Notes: generated by a model not told the origin, from the letters alone. 64,000 nucleotides of DNA from Nevskia sp. (GCF_021732705.1 NZ_JAKFUM010000010.1:124001-188000); one strand, 5' to 3'. Positions 9,640 to 21,045 are shown, counted from the first letter of the stretch. Made by a program: numbers and translations.

Positions 9640-10812
9640 TCAGTTCGCGCGTTCGACGCGCATCGGCACGCCCGGTGCCTGTTCCCAGCCCGCCGGTGGT
9701 GCATCCGCCGTCGGGATCACGCGGTTCAGCGGCAGGCGGCCGATTGCCGGTTCGCTCAGCGAGCCGAAGTAAAGCCAGGGGCCGTGCTCTTCCACGCTCA
9801 TGATCGGCGCGAAGGCGTCGGCGGCACCGTACTGAAGGTTCGCGATCAGCTTGCCGTCGAGATCGAAGCCGAGCACGAAGCCGCGCTTCGGTGGCGTGTT
9901 CTGGATCTTCCCCTGCAGCCGTCCGGGCAGCCGCGCCATGATCTTGCGCAGCAACGGCTGCTGCGCGAGGCCGTCGAGCCGCGCATCGCGGACACCGGGC
10001 AGCGCGACCCAGATGCGATCGCGACCATTGAAGCTCAGGTTGTCCGGAAAGCCCGGCAGGTTGTCGGCGAACACTTCGCGGGTGCCGGCCTTGTCGCCTT
10101 TGAGCCAGATCCTCGTGATGCGATAGGCGGAGGTCTCGGCCACCAGCAGCCAGTCGCCGTTCGGGCCGACCGCGACGCCATTGGCGAAGTAAAGGTCCTT
10201 GGCGACGACGGTCGACGCGTTGGTCGCCGCATCGTGCCGGACCACGCGGCCATTGGCGCCATGCTCGAGCACGTCGAACAGATAGCCCGGATAGGGAAAC
10301 TTGACCGAGGCGTCGCTGAAATACGTGGCGCCGTCGCCATCGGCCGCGTCGAGGTCGTCGGTGAAGCCGAGTGCCGTGCCATCGGCGGCCGTGCTCAGCG
10401 ATTCGATCGCGCCGGCCGCGGTGATGCGCAGCAGGCCCTTGACCGGATCGGCGACCAGCACGCTGCCGTCGGCGCCGGCCTTGAGGCCGAGCGGACGGCC
10501 GCCGGTGTTCGCCAGTTCGACATAGCGCGTGCCGTCGGCGGACAGCCGGATCACGCGGCCATCCTCGTAGCCGGCGTAGACATTGCCCTCGGCATCCACC
10601 GCGACACCTTCCGGGCCGATGCCGACGCCGACCGCCAACCGCTGCACGTCCTTCAGGATTTCGTTCGGCGCATACGGGCCTTCCAGCGCCGGAGCCACCG
10701 GCGGGGTCCACGCGACCGGTTCGACGCGGGTCGGCTTCAGCAACAGGTAGGCGAGCACGGCGACCACGCCCAACACGCCGGCGAGCAGCACGGCGAGCAA
10801 CAGCTTCTTCAT
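9640..10812 (-). CDS. SMP-30/gluconolactonase/strictosidine-synthase-like beta-propeller, membrane anchored
   Basis: MKKLLLAVLLAGVLGVVAVLAYLLL anchor; GPEGVAVDAEGNVYAGYEDGRV, FTDDLDAADGDGATYFSDAS, LYFANGVAVGPNGDWLLVAET, FPDNLSFNGRDRIWVAL. Confidence 0.88.
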   Translation of the reverse strand: MKKLLLAVLLAGVLGVVAVLAYLLLKPTRVEPVAWTPPVAPALEGPYAPNEILKDVQRLAVGVGIGPEGVAVDAEGNVYAGYEDGRVIRLSADGTRYVELANTGGRPLGLKAGADGSVLVADPVKGLLRITAAGAIESLSTAADGTALGFTDDLDAADGDGATYFSDASVKFPYPGYLFDVLEHGANGRVVRHDAATNASTVVAKDLYFANGVAVGPNGDWLLVAETSAYRITRIWLKGDKAGTREVFADNLPGFPDNLSFNGRDRIWVALPGVRDARLDGLAQQPLLRKIMARLPGRLQGKIQNTPPKRGFVLGFDLDGKLIANLQYGAADAFAPIMSVEEHGPWLYFGSLSEPAIGRLPLNRVIPTADAPPAGWEQAPGVPMRVERAN

Positions 10813-11075
10813 GACTTCCCCTGAGAAATGGCCGAGGTTCGGCCGATGATCCCGGTCACTGCCGAGCGACAGCGCCGGAACCTTGATTTTGTGATTTTCA
10901 CGCCTCGCAACGCGGATGCCGCCGAAATGAGGTGTTCTTTTTTTGATTGATGCCGCACTTTTCGCGTCCGGCCGGCCGGGCTTCTTCCGATCACCGGCCC
11001 GCGGCGCCGTTGGACATCCCCGTGCTGCGTCAATAGCATTCGCGCACAACTGTAGCCCAACCCCGCGAGATCTCC

Positions 11076-12734
11076 ATGTCCGAGTTGCCGAATCCGGTCC
11101 AGCAGCTGCTGAAGCGCGCCGCCGAAACCCCGAACGCGCCGTATCTGCATCAGCCGGTGAAAGGCGTCTGGAGAACCTGGACCTGGGCCGAAGTCGCCGA
11201 ACAGGCACAGCGGATGGCCGCCGCGCTGGTGGCGATGAACCTGCCGAAGGGCAGCGCCGTGGCCATGACCGGCATGAACAACGCGCACTGGTTCATGGCC
11301 GATTTCGCGTGCGGCATCGCCGGCCTGATCGGGGTCGGCCTGTATCCGAAGCAGTCGGAAGACGCCGTGCGCTTCATTTCGGAGCACGCCGGCATCAAGG
11401 TCGCGTTCATCGGCCCGATGCCGGACGTGGCCGGCTTCATCAAGGCGCTGCCGGCCGACGTGGTCAAGATTTCCCTGCCTTATCCGGGCGTTGCCGCGTA
11501 CGACCACCACTGGGACGAGCTGGTCGCGAAGCATGCGCCGCTGCCGAAGCCGGTCGAGCGCGGACCGGATGACATCTGGAGCCTGATCTACACCTCCGGC
11601 ACCACCGGCAATCCGAAGGGCGTGATCATCACGGCGAAGAACCTGACCTTCACCGTTGCCGGCATGCTGCGCGACCAGCCGGCGATCGCCAGCGGCGAGC
11701 ACTTCATGTCGTACCTGCCGCTGGCGCATGCCTTCGAGCGCGGCGCCGTGGAAACGGCGAGCCTGTACCTGCCGGCCCAGGTGCACTTTCTCGAAGAGCT
11801 GGAGAAGCTGCCGGAAACCCTGGCCGCCGTGCGCCCGACTCGCTTTTATGGCGTGCCGCTGGTCTACACGCGGATTCAGGCCGGAATTCTCAAGAAACTG
11901 CCGCAGGCCAAGATCGACCGCCTGCTGGGCATTCCGATCGTCTCCGGGCTGGTCAAGAAGAAGATCCGCAAGGGTCTCGGGCTGGATCGCAGCTGGCTGC
12001 GCGTCTCTGGCGCGGCCCCGCTGCCGAAGCCGGTGATGGACTGGTTCGGCAAGCTCGGCATCGAGCTGTTCCAGGGCTACGGCATGACCGAGAACTCGAT
12101 CTACGCGAGCTTGAACCTGCCGGGCAAGAACAAGGTCGGGTCGATCGGCAAGCCGTTCGTCGATTCCGGCATCCGCATCGCCGAGGACGGCGAGATCCAG
12201 TGCAAGCATCCGGGCAACACGCCGGGCTACTACAAGGACCCGGAAAAGACCGCCGAGTTGTTCACCGCCGATGGCTGGCTGCGCACCGGCGACAAGGGCC
12301 ACATCGACGCCGACGGCTACCTGTTCATCACCGGCCGCGTGAAGGAAATCTTCAAGACGCTGAAGGGCAAGTACGTGTCGCCGGCGCCGGTCGAAGGCAA
12401 GTTCGGCATCAACACGCACGTCGAACAGATGTGCCTGGTCGGCGCCGGCCTGTTCCAGCCGATGCTGGTGCTGTCGCTGAACGCCGATGCCCGCAAGCTG
12501 CCGAAGGCCGAGCTCGAAGCCGGTCTGGTCTCGACCATGAAGGCGGTCAACGAAACCCTCGAGCCGCACGAGGAAATCGCCAAGATCGTCGTCACCAAGG
12601 ACACCTGGACCATCGACAACGGCCTGATGACGCCGACGATGAAGGTGCGCCGGAACGAGATCGAAAAGCGCTACGGCGAGTTGCTGGCCAAGCTCGAAGC
12701 CGACCGCAAGCTGCAGGTCTACTGGGAAGGCTGA
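11076..12734 (+). CDS. AMP-dependent long-chain acyl-CoA synthetase
   Basis: YTSGTTGNPKGVIIT, GYGMTENS, GWLRTGDKGHIDADGYLFITGRVKEIFKTLKGKYVSP. Confidence 0.95.
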   Translation: MSELPNPVQQLLKRAAETPNAPYLHQPVKGVWRTWTWAEVAEQAQRMAAALVAMNLPKGSAVAMTGMNNAHWFMADFACGIAGLIGVGLYPKQSEDAVRFISEHAGIKVAFIGPMPDVAGFIKALPADVVKISLPYPGVAAYDHHWDELVAKHAPLPKPVERGPDDIWSLIYTSGTTGNPKGVIITAKNLTFTVAGMLRDQPAIASGEHFMSYLPLAHAFERGAVETASLYLPAQVHFLEELEKLPETLAAVRPTRFYGVPLVYTRIQAGILKKLPQAKIDRLLGIPIVSGLVKKKIRKGLGLDRSWLRVSGAAPLPKPVMDWFGKLGIELFQGYGMTENSIYASLNLPGKNKVGSIGKPFVDSGIRIAEDGEIQCKHPGNTPGYYKDPEKTAELFTADGWLRTGDKGHIDADGYLFITGRVKEIFKTLKGKYVSPAPVEGKFGINTHVEQMCLVGAGLFQPMLVLSLNADARKLPKAELEAGLVSTMKAVNETLEPHEEIAKIVVTKDTWTIDNGLMTPTMKVRRNEIEKRYGELLAKLEADRKLQVYWEG

Positions 12735-12930
12735 GCCGCGCGCGTCGCCGGGGCCGCCGTGCCGGGCGACGATCGGCGCCGCCGGCCGACGATCGATCGA
12801 GGTCGACCACTGGCGTTGCCGGCCTCGACGCGCTTAGCCTTCAGGCGTGGCTGGCGCGACCGCCGGCCGACGTTCCGGCCATCGCCGTCGACGGCACCGG
12901 ACGATTCGCCTGAACCGATGCGGAGCGGCC

Positions 12931-15270
12931 ATGATCGACGCCCAGCGCAGCGCGCCCGAAGACCGGCCGAGCTATCCGGCAGGACTGGCGAAGGCTGAAT
13001 TCGAGGCGCTGAGCCAGCGTCGCCAGGCGGCAGACCTGCCGGCGCCGAACGCCGACACCCCGACCACCGGCGTCGCCGTGTCCGGGGGCGGCATCCGCAG
13101 CGCGATCTTCGCGCTCGGCGTGTTCCAGGCGCTGGCGGCGCGCGACAAGCTCCGGCACGTCGACTATCTGTCGACCGTGTCCGGCGGCAGCTACTTCGGA
13201 TCGTTCCTCGGCGCGATGTTCGCGCGTGGCCACCGCCACGATGCCGTGAGCCGCTTTCTGAACCGCGGCGGCGACAGCCATGTGCCGACGTCCCCGGGAA
13301 GCCCCGCGTCCGACGGCCGACCGCCGGCGATCCATCCGCTGAACTGGCTGCGGGTCAACGGCCGCTTCCTGGCACCGCGTGGCGGTACCGACGGCTTCCG
13401 CATCTTCGCACTGCTGCTGCGCAACTGGCTGGGCCTGCTGTTCGTCGTCGGCGTGACGCTGTTGACCGCCATGCTCGGACTGCGCCTGCTGATCGAGATT
13501 GCGGCGGACGCGTTGCCGTCGCTGCATCCGTGGTTTCTCAGCGATGCGCTCTCGGGGCCGATCTGCATCGGCACCGCGAAGCTTCAGATCAGCGATGCGG
13601 CCGTCCTGCTGCCGATACCGGCGGCGGTGGCGGTGCTCGGCGGCATTGCCTACTGGTTCGTCGGGCTGGTCGGTCCGCCCTCGACCTTGCATCGGGAATG
13701 GCGGGCCCAGCAGACCAGCGTGCTCAGTGGCGGACTCGCGGCCACCGTCCTGCTGCTGGCCTGGTGCGTCATCGACACCATTGCACGAAGTCTCGGGCAG
13801 ATCGGGCTGACGGCGGGAGTGGTGAATGCCGTCATCGCCAGCTCGGCCGTGGTCGGCCTGCGCAAACTGCTGACCGTGCCGCCCGTCAGCAAGGCGCTGG
13901 AGGGCGTCTGGCGCTCGTCGCGACTGCCGCTGCGGCTGACGCTGTGGCCGGTCGCGCTTCTGCTGTGGGGGCTGCTGCTGGTCGCGCTCGATCATCTGGC
14001 GATCGCGCTGGTGCCGAACCGGAACGCGTCGTGGGGCGTTCTCGCGTGGCTGCTGGCCCAGCAGGCCGTGCTGGCGTTCGCCTCGCTGTTCCTGAATCGC
14101 TCGTCGCAGCACGCGTTCTACGCCGAGCGCCTGATCCGGACCTTCGTCGGCGCGTCGAATCCGCAGCGCCATCCATCGGCGCGGTCCAGCAGCCGCGGCG
14201 ACGAGGCCAATGTCGCCGAACCGATCGAGGGCGACGACATCGCCTTCGAGGACTATCACGGCCAGGTCATTGCGCACGGCGGGCCGCTGCACCTGATCAA
14301 CGTCACGCTGAACGAGACGGTCAGCGAGTTCGCCGCCACGATGCTGCGCGACCGCAAGGGCCTGCCGCTGGTGATCGGACCCTGCGGCCTGTCGAGCGGC
14401 GTGCTGCACCACGCGCTCGACGCGCTGCCGGACCGTCGCCTCGCCGACTGCGGTCATTGGGCGCTGCGGCCCGCGCATCTGGAGGAAGGCCAGACGCCGC
14501 GCAGCTTCGTCATGTTCGGGCACGCGCCGTTCAAGGCCGAGGCCTTGAGCCTCGGCAGCTGGACCGCGATTTCCGGCGCCGCCGTGGCCACCGGCCTCGG
14601 CTCCTACGGCGGCACGGCATTGAGCCTGCTGACCGGGCTTGCCAACCTGCGGCTCGGCTACTGGTGGGGCGCGGGCACGGTCGGCCGGCCCGGTGCGGCC
14701 GGCGGCGAGCCGGCGCGGCCGCTGCGCGGCAAGCGGCCGATGCAGGCCTATCTGTACGCCGAGATGACCGGCCGCTTCTGGGGTCCGCACCGGCAGCGCT
14801 GGTACCTGAGCGATGGCGGCCATTCGGAAAACACCGGCGCGCTGGAACTGATCCGCCGGCGGCTCGACGAGATCATCGTCATCGATGCCGAAGGCGATCC
14901 GTCGGCACCGACCGGCAATCTCGGCGAACTGGTCCGCAAGGCCCGGCAGGACTACGGTGCGGAGATCGAATTCGAACGCGGCGCCAGCGCGCCATTCGGT
15001 GACTACGACGCCTTGAAGCCCGGTGCCGATGGTCTCGGCGAAGCCTGCGCCGTTCGCGGCGTGGTGCGGTATCCGGGCACGGATCGGGTGTCCCGGCTGC
15101 TGTACATCCGCCCGGTGCTGTCAGCCGACGACCCGCCGGACCTGATCCGCTATCGCGCGGACAACCCGTCGTTTCCGTACCAGTCGACCACCGACCAGTT
15201 CTTCGACGAAGCGCAGTGGGAAAGCTATCGCAAGCTCGGCGAAAGCATCGGCCTGCGCGTGTTCCGCTGA
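12931..15270 (+). CDS. patatin-like phospholipase with internal transmembrane segments
   Basis: VSGGGIRSAIFALGVFQAL, YLSTVSGGSYFG nucleophile, YLSDGGHSENTGALEL catalytic Asp motif; hydrophobic segments in between. Confidence 0.88.
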   Translation: MIDAQRSAPEDRPSYPAGLAKAEFEALSQRRQAADLPAPNADTPTTGVAVSGGGIRSAIFALGVFQALAARDKLRHVDYLSTVSGGSYFGSFLGAMFARGHRHDAVSRFLNRGGDSHVPTSPGSPASDGRPPAIHPLNWLRVNGRFLAPRGGTDGFRIFALLLRNWLGLLFVVGVTLLTAMLGLRLLIEIAADALPSLHPWFLSDALSGPICIGTAKLQISDAAVLLPIPAAVAVLGGIAYWFVGLVGPPSTLHREWRAQQTSVLSGGLAATVLLLAWCVIDTIARSLGQIGLTAGVVNAVIASSAVVGLRKLLTVPPVSKALEGVWRSSRLPLRLTLWPVALLLWGLLLVALDHLAIALVPNRNASWGVLAWLLAQQAVLAFASLFLNRSSQHAFYAERLIRTFVGASNPQRHPSARSSSRGDEANVAEPIEGDDIAFEDYHGQVIAHGGPLHLINVTLNETVSEFAATMLRDRKGLPLVIGPCGLSSGVLHHALDALPDRRLADCGHWALRPAHLEEGQTPRSFVMFGHAPFKAEALSLGSWTAISGAAVATGLGSYGGTALSLLTGLANLRLGYWWGAGTVGRPGAAGGEPARPLRGKRPMQAYLYAEMTGRFWGPHRQRWYLSDGGHSENTGALELIRRRLDEIIVIDAEGDPSAPTGNLGELVRKARQDYGAEIEFERGASAPFGDYDALKPGADGLGEACAVRGVVRYPGTDRVSRLLYIRPVLSADDPPDLIRYRADNPSFPYQSTTDQFFDEAQWESYRKLGESIGLRVFR

Positions 15271-15274
15271 GCGC

Positions 15275-15808
15275 TCAGGCGGCTGCCGGCTTGCCCTTGC
15301 GCGCCGGCTGGCGCCGCAGGTACAGCTCCTTCTCGATCCGCGCGACCAGCTCGCCCGCGGCGTCGCGCACTTCGACCGTGAACACCGGCAGGTACTTCGA
15401 TCCGTCCGCGATCGCCGCCCGCGCGGCGTCGATGTCGGCATCGGTCAGCCGGAACTTCGCGGTGACCGTGCCCTTGCCCGGGCGCAGGAATTCGATCTTC
15501 GCGGCCTTGTCCCAGACCAGATGGCCGGGTCCCAGGATGGCGACGAACATCAGCACGTAGAACGGGTCGACCATCGCGTACAGGCTGCCGCCGAAGTGCG
15601 TCCCGAAGGCGTTGCCGTTGCCGCGGGTCCGGCGCAGTTCGACGTCGATCTCGCGGAAATCCTTCGAGACGCGGGCGATGCGGATGCCGGCACCGAGGAA
15701 CGGCGGATACAGGTTCATCGTCCGCCGGAACACGGTGGCATTGCCGTAGATCAGCTTGGTCAGCAGGTCCTTCGCCTGCCCCACCGCCTTTGCCGCGACG
15801 CTGGCCAT
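15275..15808 (-). CDS. DUF4442 hot-dog-fold thioesterase-like protein
   Basis: NGNAFGTHFGGSLYAMVDPFYVLMF, FLRPGKGTVTAKFRLTDADI. Confidence 0.85.
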   Translation of the reverse strand: MASVAAKAVGQAKDLLTKLIYGNATVFRRTMNLYPPFLGAGIRIARVSKDFREIDVELRRTRGNGNAFGTHFGGSLYAMVDPFYVLMFVAILGPGHLVWDKAAKIEFLRPGKGTVTAKFRLTDADIDAARAAIADGSKYLPVFTVEVRDAAGELVARIEKELYLRRQPARKGKPAAA

Positions 15809-15819
15809 CGCCGGGGCCT

Positions 15820-16686
<867 letters not shown>

Positions 16687-16831
16687 GGTGGGTGCAGGTC
16701 AGGCGTGAGCGGTGCGCGGCCGGGTGGCGGACTCGTCGGCCCGTCCAGCCCCGCTCGCGACGTGGCGCGATTTTACGGCGAACTGACGGTGGCCGGCTTC
16801 GATGCCGGCCTCGTGCCGCGCGTGGCGCCGC

Positions 16832-18196
16832 CTATGCGACCAGCGCCTTCAGCTTCGCGACCTGCTCCGGGAAGAACGGGCCGTTGGCCTTCAGCGCCTC
16901 GGCTACCACCTGCCTGGCATCGCCGGCGCGGTTCAGCTTCAGCAGCACCATCGCACGGTATTCGGCGACGGTCAGGCGATTGACGCCGTAGGCCTTGGGT
17001 GCCGACTGCTCCAGCCACGGCAACGCGGCTTCGTACTGGCCGCGCTCGTACAGGCTGCGGCCGAAGCGGTAGGCGTAGACGTAGTCGTCCGGCCACGCGG
17101 CGATCAGCTTCGGGAACAGCGCGTCGAGCTGGTCATAGCGCTTGGCCAGCGCCAGATAGACGCGCAGGTTGTCGGCGAGGTTGCGGTCGCGCTTCAGGTC
17201 CAGCTTGCCCGGACCGCCGAGACGCTTTTCGGCGTCGGCGATAACGCGGTCGAGGGCCGACGTCGCGGCCTTCGTGTCGCCGAGCGCGGTGGCCAGATCG
17301 AACGTGGTCGAGACGACGCTGCGGGCATCGGCGCAGCTCGGCGTCTTGATCAGCACGCGCTTGGCGATCAGCGCTTCCATCGGCGCCTGCTGGCTGGCGA
17401 ACACGGTCTTGCGGCGTTCGGCCGGCAGGCTGGCGGTGCAGCTCAGCGCGCGGTCGAGTTCATAGGCGCGGTCGCAGCCCAGGGTGTCACTGCCGGGGCC
17501 GGACAGCACTTTCGGCGCGACCGCCGCACAGGCTTCGGCATCCTTGGCGTTGTTCGCGCGGATCAGTTCGAGTCGCGACAGCCACAGCGACGCCGTCGGG
17601 TCCTTGGCGATGGCGTCGGACACTGCGGGCGACTGCGCCTTGGCCCAGGCCAGCCCGCCATCGGCATCACGCCGGGCACCGAAGGCCTGCAGCACGCCAC
17701 GGGCGGCGCCGATCGACTTGGCGCTGCCATCGGTGACCACGGCCTTCAGGGCATCGAAGCCGCTGGCGCGGGCGAGGATCGCGTCGATCTCCGGATAGAA
17801 CTGCGCCCGGGTGCGTTCCAGCGAGATGCGGCCGATCTCCTTGCCATCGGCACCCAGCACGACGTAGCTCGGCAGGCCCTTCACAGTCCACTGCTGCATC
17901 CAGTAGGCGCCGGCCGGCGAGTCGGCATCGAGCTCGACGACGACCGCCTTCTTTTCGAGCGTGTCCCACTCCGGCCCGTTCTTGACGTTCTTCGCCATGA
18001 AGTAGCAGGAGTAGCACCACGGGGCGTAGAAATCGATCAGCACCGGCGCCTTGCGCTCGGCCGCCGCCTTCAGCGCCTCGTCGATCGGCGCGGTCAGGTC
18101 ATCGGCGTGGAGGGCGGCGGGCAGGCCGAGCAGGCCAGCGGCGAGGACGGCGCTCAGCAGCCGGTCACGACAGCGGAGGAAGGTTGGCAGGCGCAT
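16832..18196 (-). CDS. secreted thioredoxin-like protein with C-terminal helical repeats
   Basis: Signal peptide; APVLIDFYAPWCYSCYFMAKNV (CxxC); C-terminal TPR-like region. Confidence 0.85.
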   Translation of the reverse strand: MRLPTFLRCRDRLLSAVLAAGLLGLPAALHADDLTAPIDEALKAAAERKAPVLIDFYAPWCYSCYFMAKNVKNGPEWDTLEKKAVVVELDADSPAGAYWMQQWTVKGLPSYVVLGADGKEIGRISLERTRAQFYPEIDAILARASGFDALKAVVTDGSAKSIGAARGVLQAFGARRDADGGLAWAKAQSPAVSDAIAKDPTASLWLSRLELIRANNAKDAEACAAVAPKVLSGPGSDTLGCDRAYELDRALSCTASLPAERRKTVFASQQAPMEALIAKRVLIKTPSCADARSVVSTTFDLATALGDTKAATSALDRVIADAEKRLGGPGKLDLKRDRNLADNLRVYLALAKRYDQLDALFPKLIAAWPDDYVYAYRFGRSLYERGQYEAALPWLEQSAPKAYGVNRLTVAEYRAMVLLKLNRAGDARQVVAEALKANGPFFPEQVAKLKALVA

Positions 18197-18905
18197 CTTT
18201 CGGGGGCGTGTCCGTGTAGACGATGCGGACATTGTAGGCCTTGCCCGTCGCCGGATCGTGCATGTTCGAGACCCCTCGATATTCCAAAAGGTAACGAGTC
18301 TTCACGTCGTAGACGAGATTCAGCGGCCCGGCGAGAAAGCGCAGCAGCGAATCCGGCTCGACCAGCAGCTTGATCGCCGGCTTGCCGTCGAACGTCGTGT
18401 CGCCGACCTTCTTGCAGCGGAAGTTGTAGGTATCGAGCTGCCCGGCCACGCCGAATCGGAACTTGAGTTCCTTGCCGGCCTGCAGTTGGTCGAAGTTCTG
18501 GACGATGGCGCTGTGAAAGCCGGAATCCGCCGCCATGCCCGGCGTGCGCTTGATGACCTCGGTCCGGGTCTTGCCTTCGAAGGTCTTCGACATCGTGTAG
18601 CGATCCGGCTTCACCTCGGTGATCGCTTCGACATAGCCCTCGCTCGGGATGTCGAGCTTGAACACCGGAATCAGCGGATCGGCGCGGTAGTCCAGCGTTT
18701 TCGACGCGATCTTCGCGCCTTTCGGATCGAAGTAGTCGATGGTGCCGTCGATCCAGTTCAGGCCATCCAGCGTCTGGCGATGGACCTCGGTGTAGAGGTA
18801 GGCGTTGGTCTTCAGATCGTAGGCATAGCCCCGGAAATGATGATCGGCCGGCGCGGCGAGCGCGGCGATCGGCGTCAGCAGCAGGGCGGCGGCAAGCGTC
18901 TTCAT
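18165..18905 (-). CDS. DUF3108 domain-containing protein
   Basis: Signal peptide; YAYDLKTNAYLYTEVHRQ, FDQLQAGKELKFRFGVAGQLDTYNFRCKKVGDTTFDGKPA. Confidence 0.7.
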   Translation of the reverse strand: MKTLAAALLLTPIAALAAPADHHFRGYAYDLKTNAYLYTEVHRQTLDGLNWIDGTIDYFDPKGAKIASKTLDYRADPLIPVFKLDIPSEGYVEAITEVKPDRYTMSKTFEGKTRTEVIKRTPGMAADSGFHSAIVQNFDQLQAGKELKFRFGVAGQLDTYNFRCKKVGDTTFDGKPAIKLLVEPDSLLRFLAGPLNLVYDVKTRYLLEYRGVSNMHDPATGKAYNVRIVYTDTPPKDAPANLPPLS

Positions 18906-19984
18906 GGCAGGCAGGGTTTCGAGGGGGTCATCGGATGGACCGCATCGGCGACGCCGAATTCCGCTGCGGTGAAACTCGTCGGCGGCAACGCCTTCGCGGC
19001 GACGGCCGCGGCGAGGTCGGTCACCGGCTGGGTCTGGCCGTCATCGGCGAGATCGAAGGTGCCGTAATGGATGCCGAGACTGCGCGCGGCTTCGAGATCG
19101 GCATGCGCCTGCACCGCCTGCGCCGGGTCGACGTGCTGGTACTCGGTGAGCCAGCGCGGCAAATAGGCGCCGATCGGCAGCAGCGCCAGCCGCATCGGCC
19201 CGTAGTGTTCGAACGCGTGGCGGAAATGCGGGCCGTAGCCGGTATCGCCGGCGAAGTAGACCGGGCCGCCGACGGTTTCGACGACATACGCCAGCCAGAA
19301 GCTGCGATTGCGATCGCCCGGCCACGCGCGGCTGGACCAGTGCTGGGCCGGCGCGGCGTGGATCGCGCAGCCGTTCGGCAGCCGGTACGACTGCCACCAG
19401 TCGAGTTCGACGACGGTGGCGAAGCCTTCCTCGCGCAGCCGCTGGCCATCGCCCGGCGGCACGAGGAAGGCCGGATGGTGCGCGGCTTCGAGCCGGCGCA
19501 GGGTCGGCAGGTCGAAATGGTCGTAATGGTTGTGACTGACCAGGACGGCGTCGATCCGCGGCAGGTCGTCGAAATCGATCGCCGGCGGACGGTAGCGCTC
19601 AGGGCCGGCAAACGACAACGGACTGGCGCGATCCGACCAGATCGGGTCGGTCAGCAGGTTCACGCCATCGGCCTGGATCAGCACCGTGGCGTGGTTGACG
19701 AAGGTCACGCGCAGTTCGCCGGCGGCCGTGCTCGCCTGCGGCTTCGGGCCCGGCGGAATGCTGAGGTCGCGCGTCCACGCGCCGGGGGTCGATTCGCGCC
19801 AGTAGCGCAGCAGGTCCAGCGGGCCGATGTCGAACGGGGCCGGTGTCAGGAAATGCGCGCCGTCGAAGTGATCGCTCGGCGCGCCCCGCCAGGCGGTGCT
19901 CGTCACGCAGGCGGTGATGCCGGCGCAGGCTGCAAGCACCAGCGCCGGCACTGCCACGCGTCGCACGCGGCGCGGTGCCGTCAT
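18902..19984 (-). CDS. MBL-fold metallo-hydrolase (UlaG/NAPE-PLD-like) lipoprotein
   Basis: VFVNHATVLIQ, SHNHYDHFD, AGDTGYGPHF, GIHYGTFDLADD; lipoprotein-like ACAGITAC. Confidence 0.92.
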   Translation of the reverse strand: MTAPRRVRRVAVPALVLAACAGITACVTSTAWRGAPSDHFDGAHFLTPAPFDIGPLDLLRYWRESTPGAWTRDLSIPPGPKPQASTAAGELRVTFVNHATVLIQADGVNLLTDPIWSDRASPLSFAGPERYRPPAIDFDDLPRIDAVLVSHNHYDHFDLPTLRRLEAAHHPAFLVPPGDGQRLREEGFATVVELDWWQSYRLPNGCAIHAAPAQHWSSRAWPGDRNRSFWLAYVVETVGGPVYFAGDTGYGPHFRHAFEHYGPMRLALLPIGAYLPRWLTEYQHVDPAQAVQAHADLEAARSLGIHYGTFDLADDGQTQPVTDLAAAVAAKALPPTSFTAAEFGVADAVHPMTPSKPCLP

Positions 19985-21045
19985 CCGCGTTTCGTGAACA
20001 GGTAGTGCGCCACACCCCATTCGTTGCCGTTGGCGTAGCCGAACAGCTCGGCCACGGCCATGTAGAACATGCGCCAGCGCTGCACCCAGATCGGCGCGTC
20101 CTGCTTGCCGTATCCGGCTTCGAAGATCTTCAGGATCTCGTCCTTGTTCGCGTCCATGTTCGCGAGCCAGTGGTTCGAGGTCTTCTCGTAGTGCTTGCCG
20201 TCGACCCACCACTGCCGTTCCAGCTTCACGTGATCCTGGAAATTCAGCAGCAGGTTCTCGCTCGGCATGGTGCCGCCGGTGAAGAAGTACTTCGACATCC
20301 AGTCGTCTTCGCCCTTCACCTCGAAGTGATAGGCGAGGACCTTGTGCACGAAGATGTGGATGAAGAGCTTCGCGTCCGGCTTCATCCAGCGGCTGATCTT
20401 TTCCAGCAGCAGTCCGTAGTTCTTCATGTGCTCGAACATCTCGATCGACATCACGCGATCGAAGCCCGGCTCGATGGTGGCACCGGAGGTCTGCGCCACG
20501 GCCGGAAACTCGTGGGTGACGATGTTGCCGGTGACGATCGTGAGGTTGCCGAAGCCGCGCTCCTTCGCCCGGCCTTCGATGTACTCGCGCTGCCCGTGCG
20601 AGTTCGACAGGCCCACGATCCGCGAATTCGGGTACTTTTCCGCCAGCCACAGGCTCAACGAGCCCCAGCCGCAGCCGAGATCAAGGATGCGCATGCCGTC
20701 GACCAGACCGGCACGCTCGGCGTACAGGTTCAGCATCGCGTCGCTGGCTTCGCCGAGCGTCTCGTTGCCGGTCGGATACAGGCAGCACGAATACTTGAGC
20801 CGCGGGCCGAGGTGGGCGTGGAAGAACGCCGCCGGCACCTCGTAGTGCTGCTCGTTCGCGGCACCGGTCTCGACCGCGATCGGGCTGGCGCGCAGCTCGT
20901 CGAGGAAGGCATTGAAGCGCCGGCTGCGCACTTCGCCGTCGAGGTTCGCCTCGTCGATCAGGCGGCGCTCCATCAGCTTGCGCATGCCGTAGCGCGACAG
21001 CACGTCCGGAATCAGGCCGCGCTCGCAAAGGTCAATCACATTCAT
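19981..21045 (-). CDS. cyclopropane-fatty-acyl-phospholipid synthase family SAM methyltransferase
   Basis: RILDLGCGWGSLSLWLAEKYPNSRIVGLSNS, MSIEMFEHMKNYGLLLEKIS, FFTGGTMPSE. Confidence 0.93.
   Translation of the reverse strand: MNVIDLCERGLIPDVLSRYGMRKLMERRLIDEANLDGEVRSRRFNAFLDELRASPIAVETGAANEQHYEVPAAFFHAHLGPRLKYSCCLYPTGNETLGEASDAMLNLYAERAGLVDGMRILDLGCGWGSLSLWLAEKYPNSRIVGLSNSHGQREYIEGRAKERGFGNLTIVTGNIVTHEFPAVAQTSGATIEPGFDRVMSIEMFEHMKNYGLLLEKISRWMKPDAKLFIHIFVHKVLAYHFEVKGEDDWMSKYFFTGGTMPSENLLLNFQDHVKLERQWWVDGKHYEKTSNHWLANMDANKDEILKIFEAGYGKQDAPIWVQRWRMFYMAVAELFGYANGNEWGVAHYLFTKRG

Noticed and set aside
10809-12569. 586-aa minus-strand ORF over the acyl-CoA synthetase
   Set aside because: Shadow ORF; AMP-binding motifs lie on the plus strand
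12841-14823. 660-aa minus-strand ORF and frame +3 ORF 13530-15002 over the patatin gene
   Set aside because: Low-complexity shadow translations; patatin catalytic motifs lie in the chosen frame
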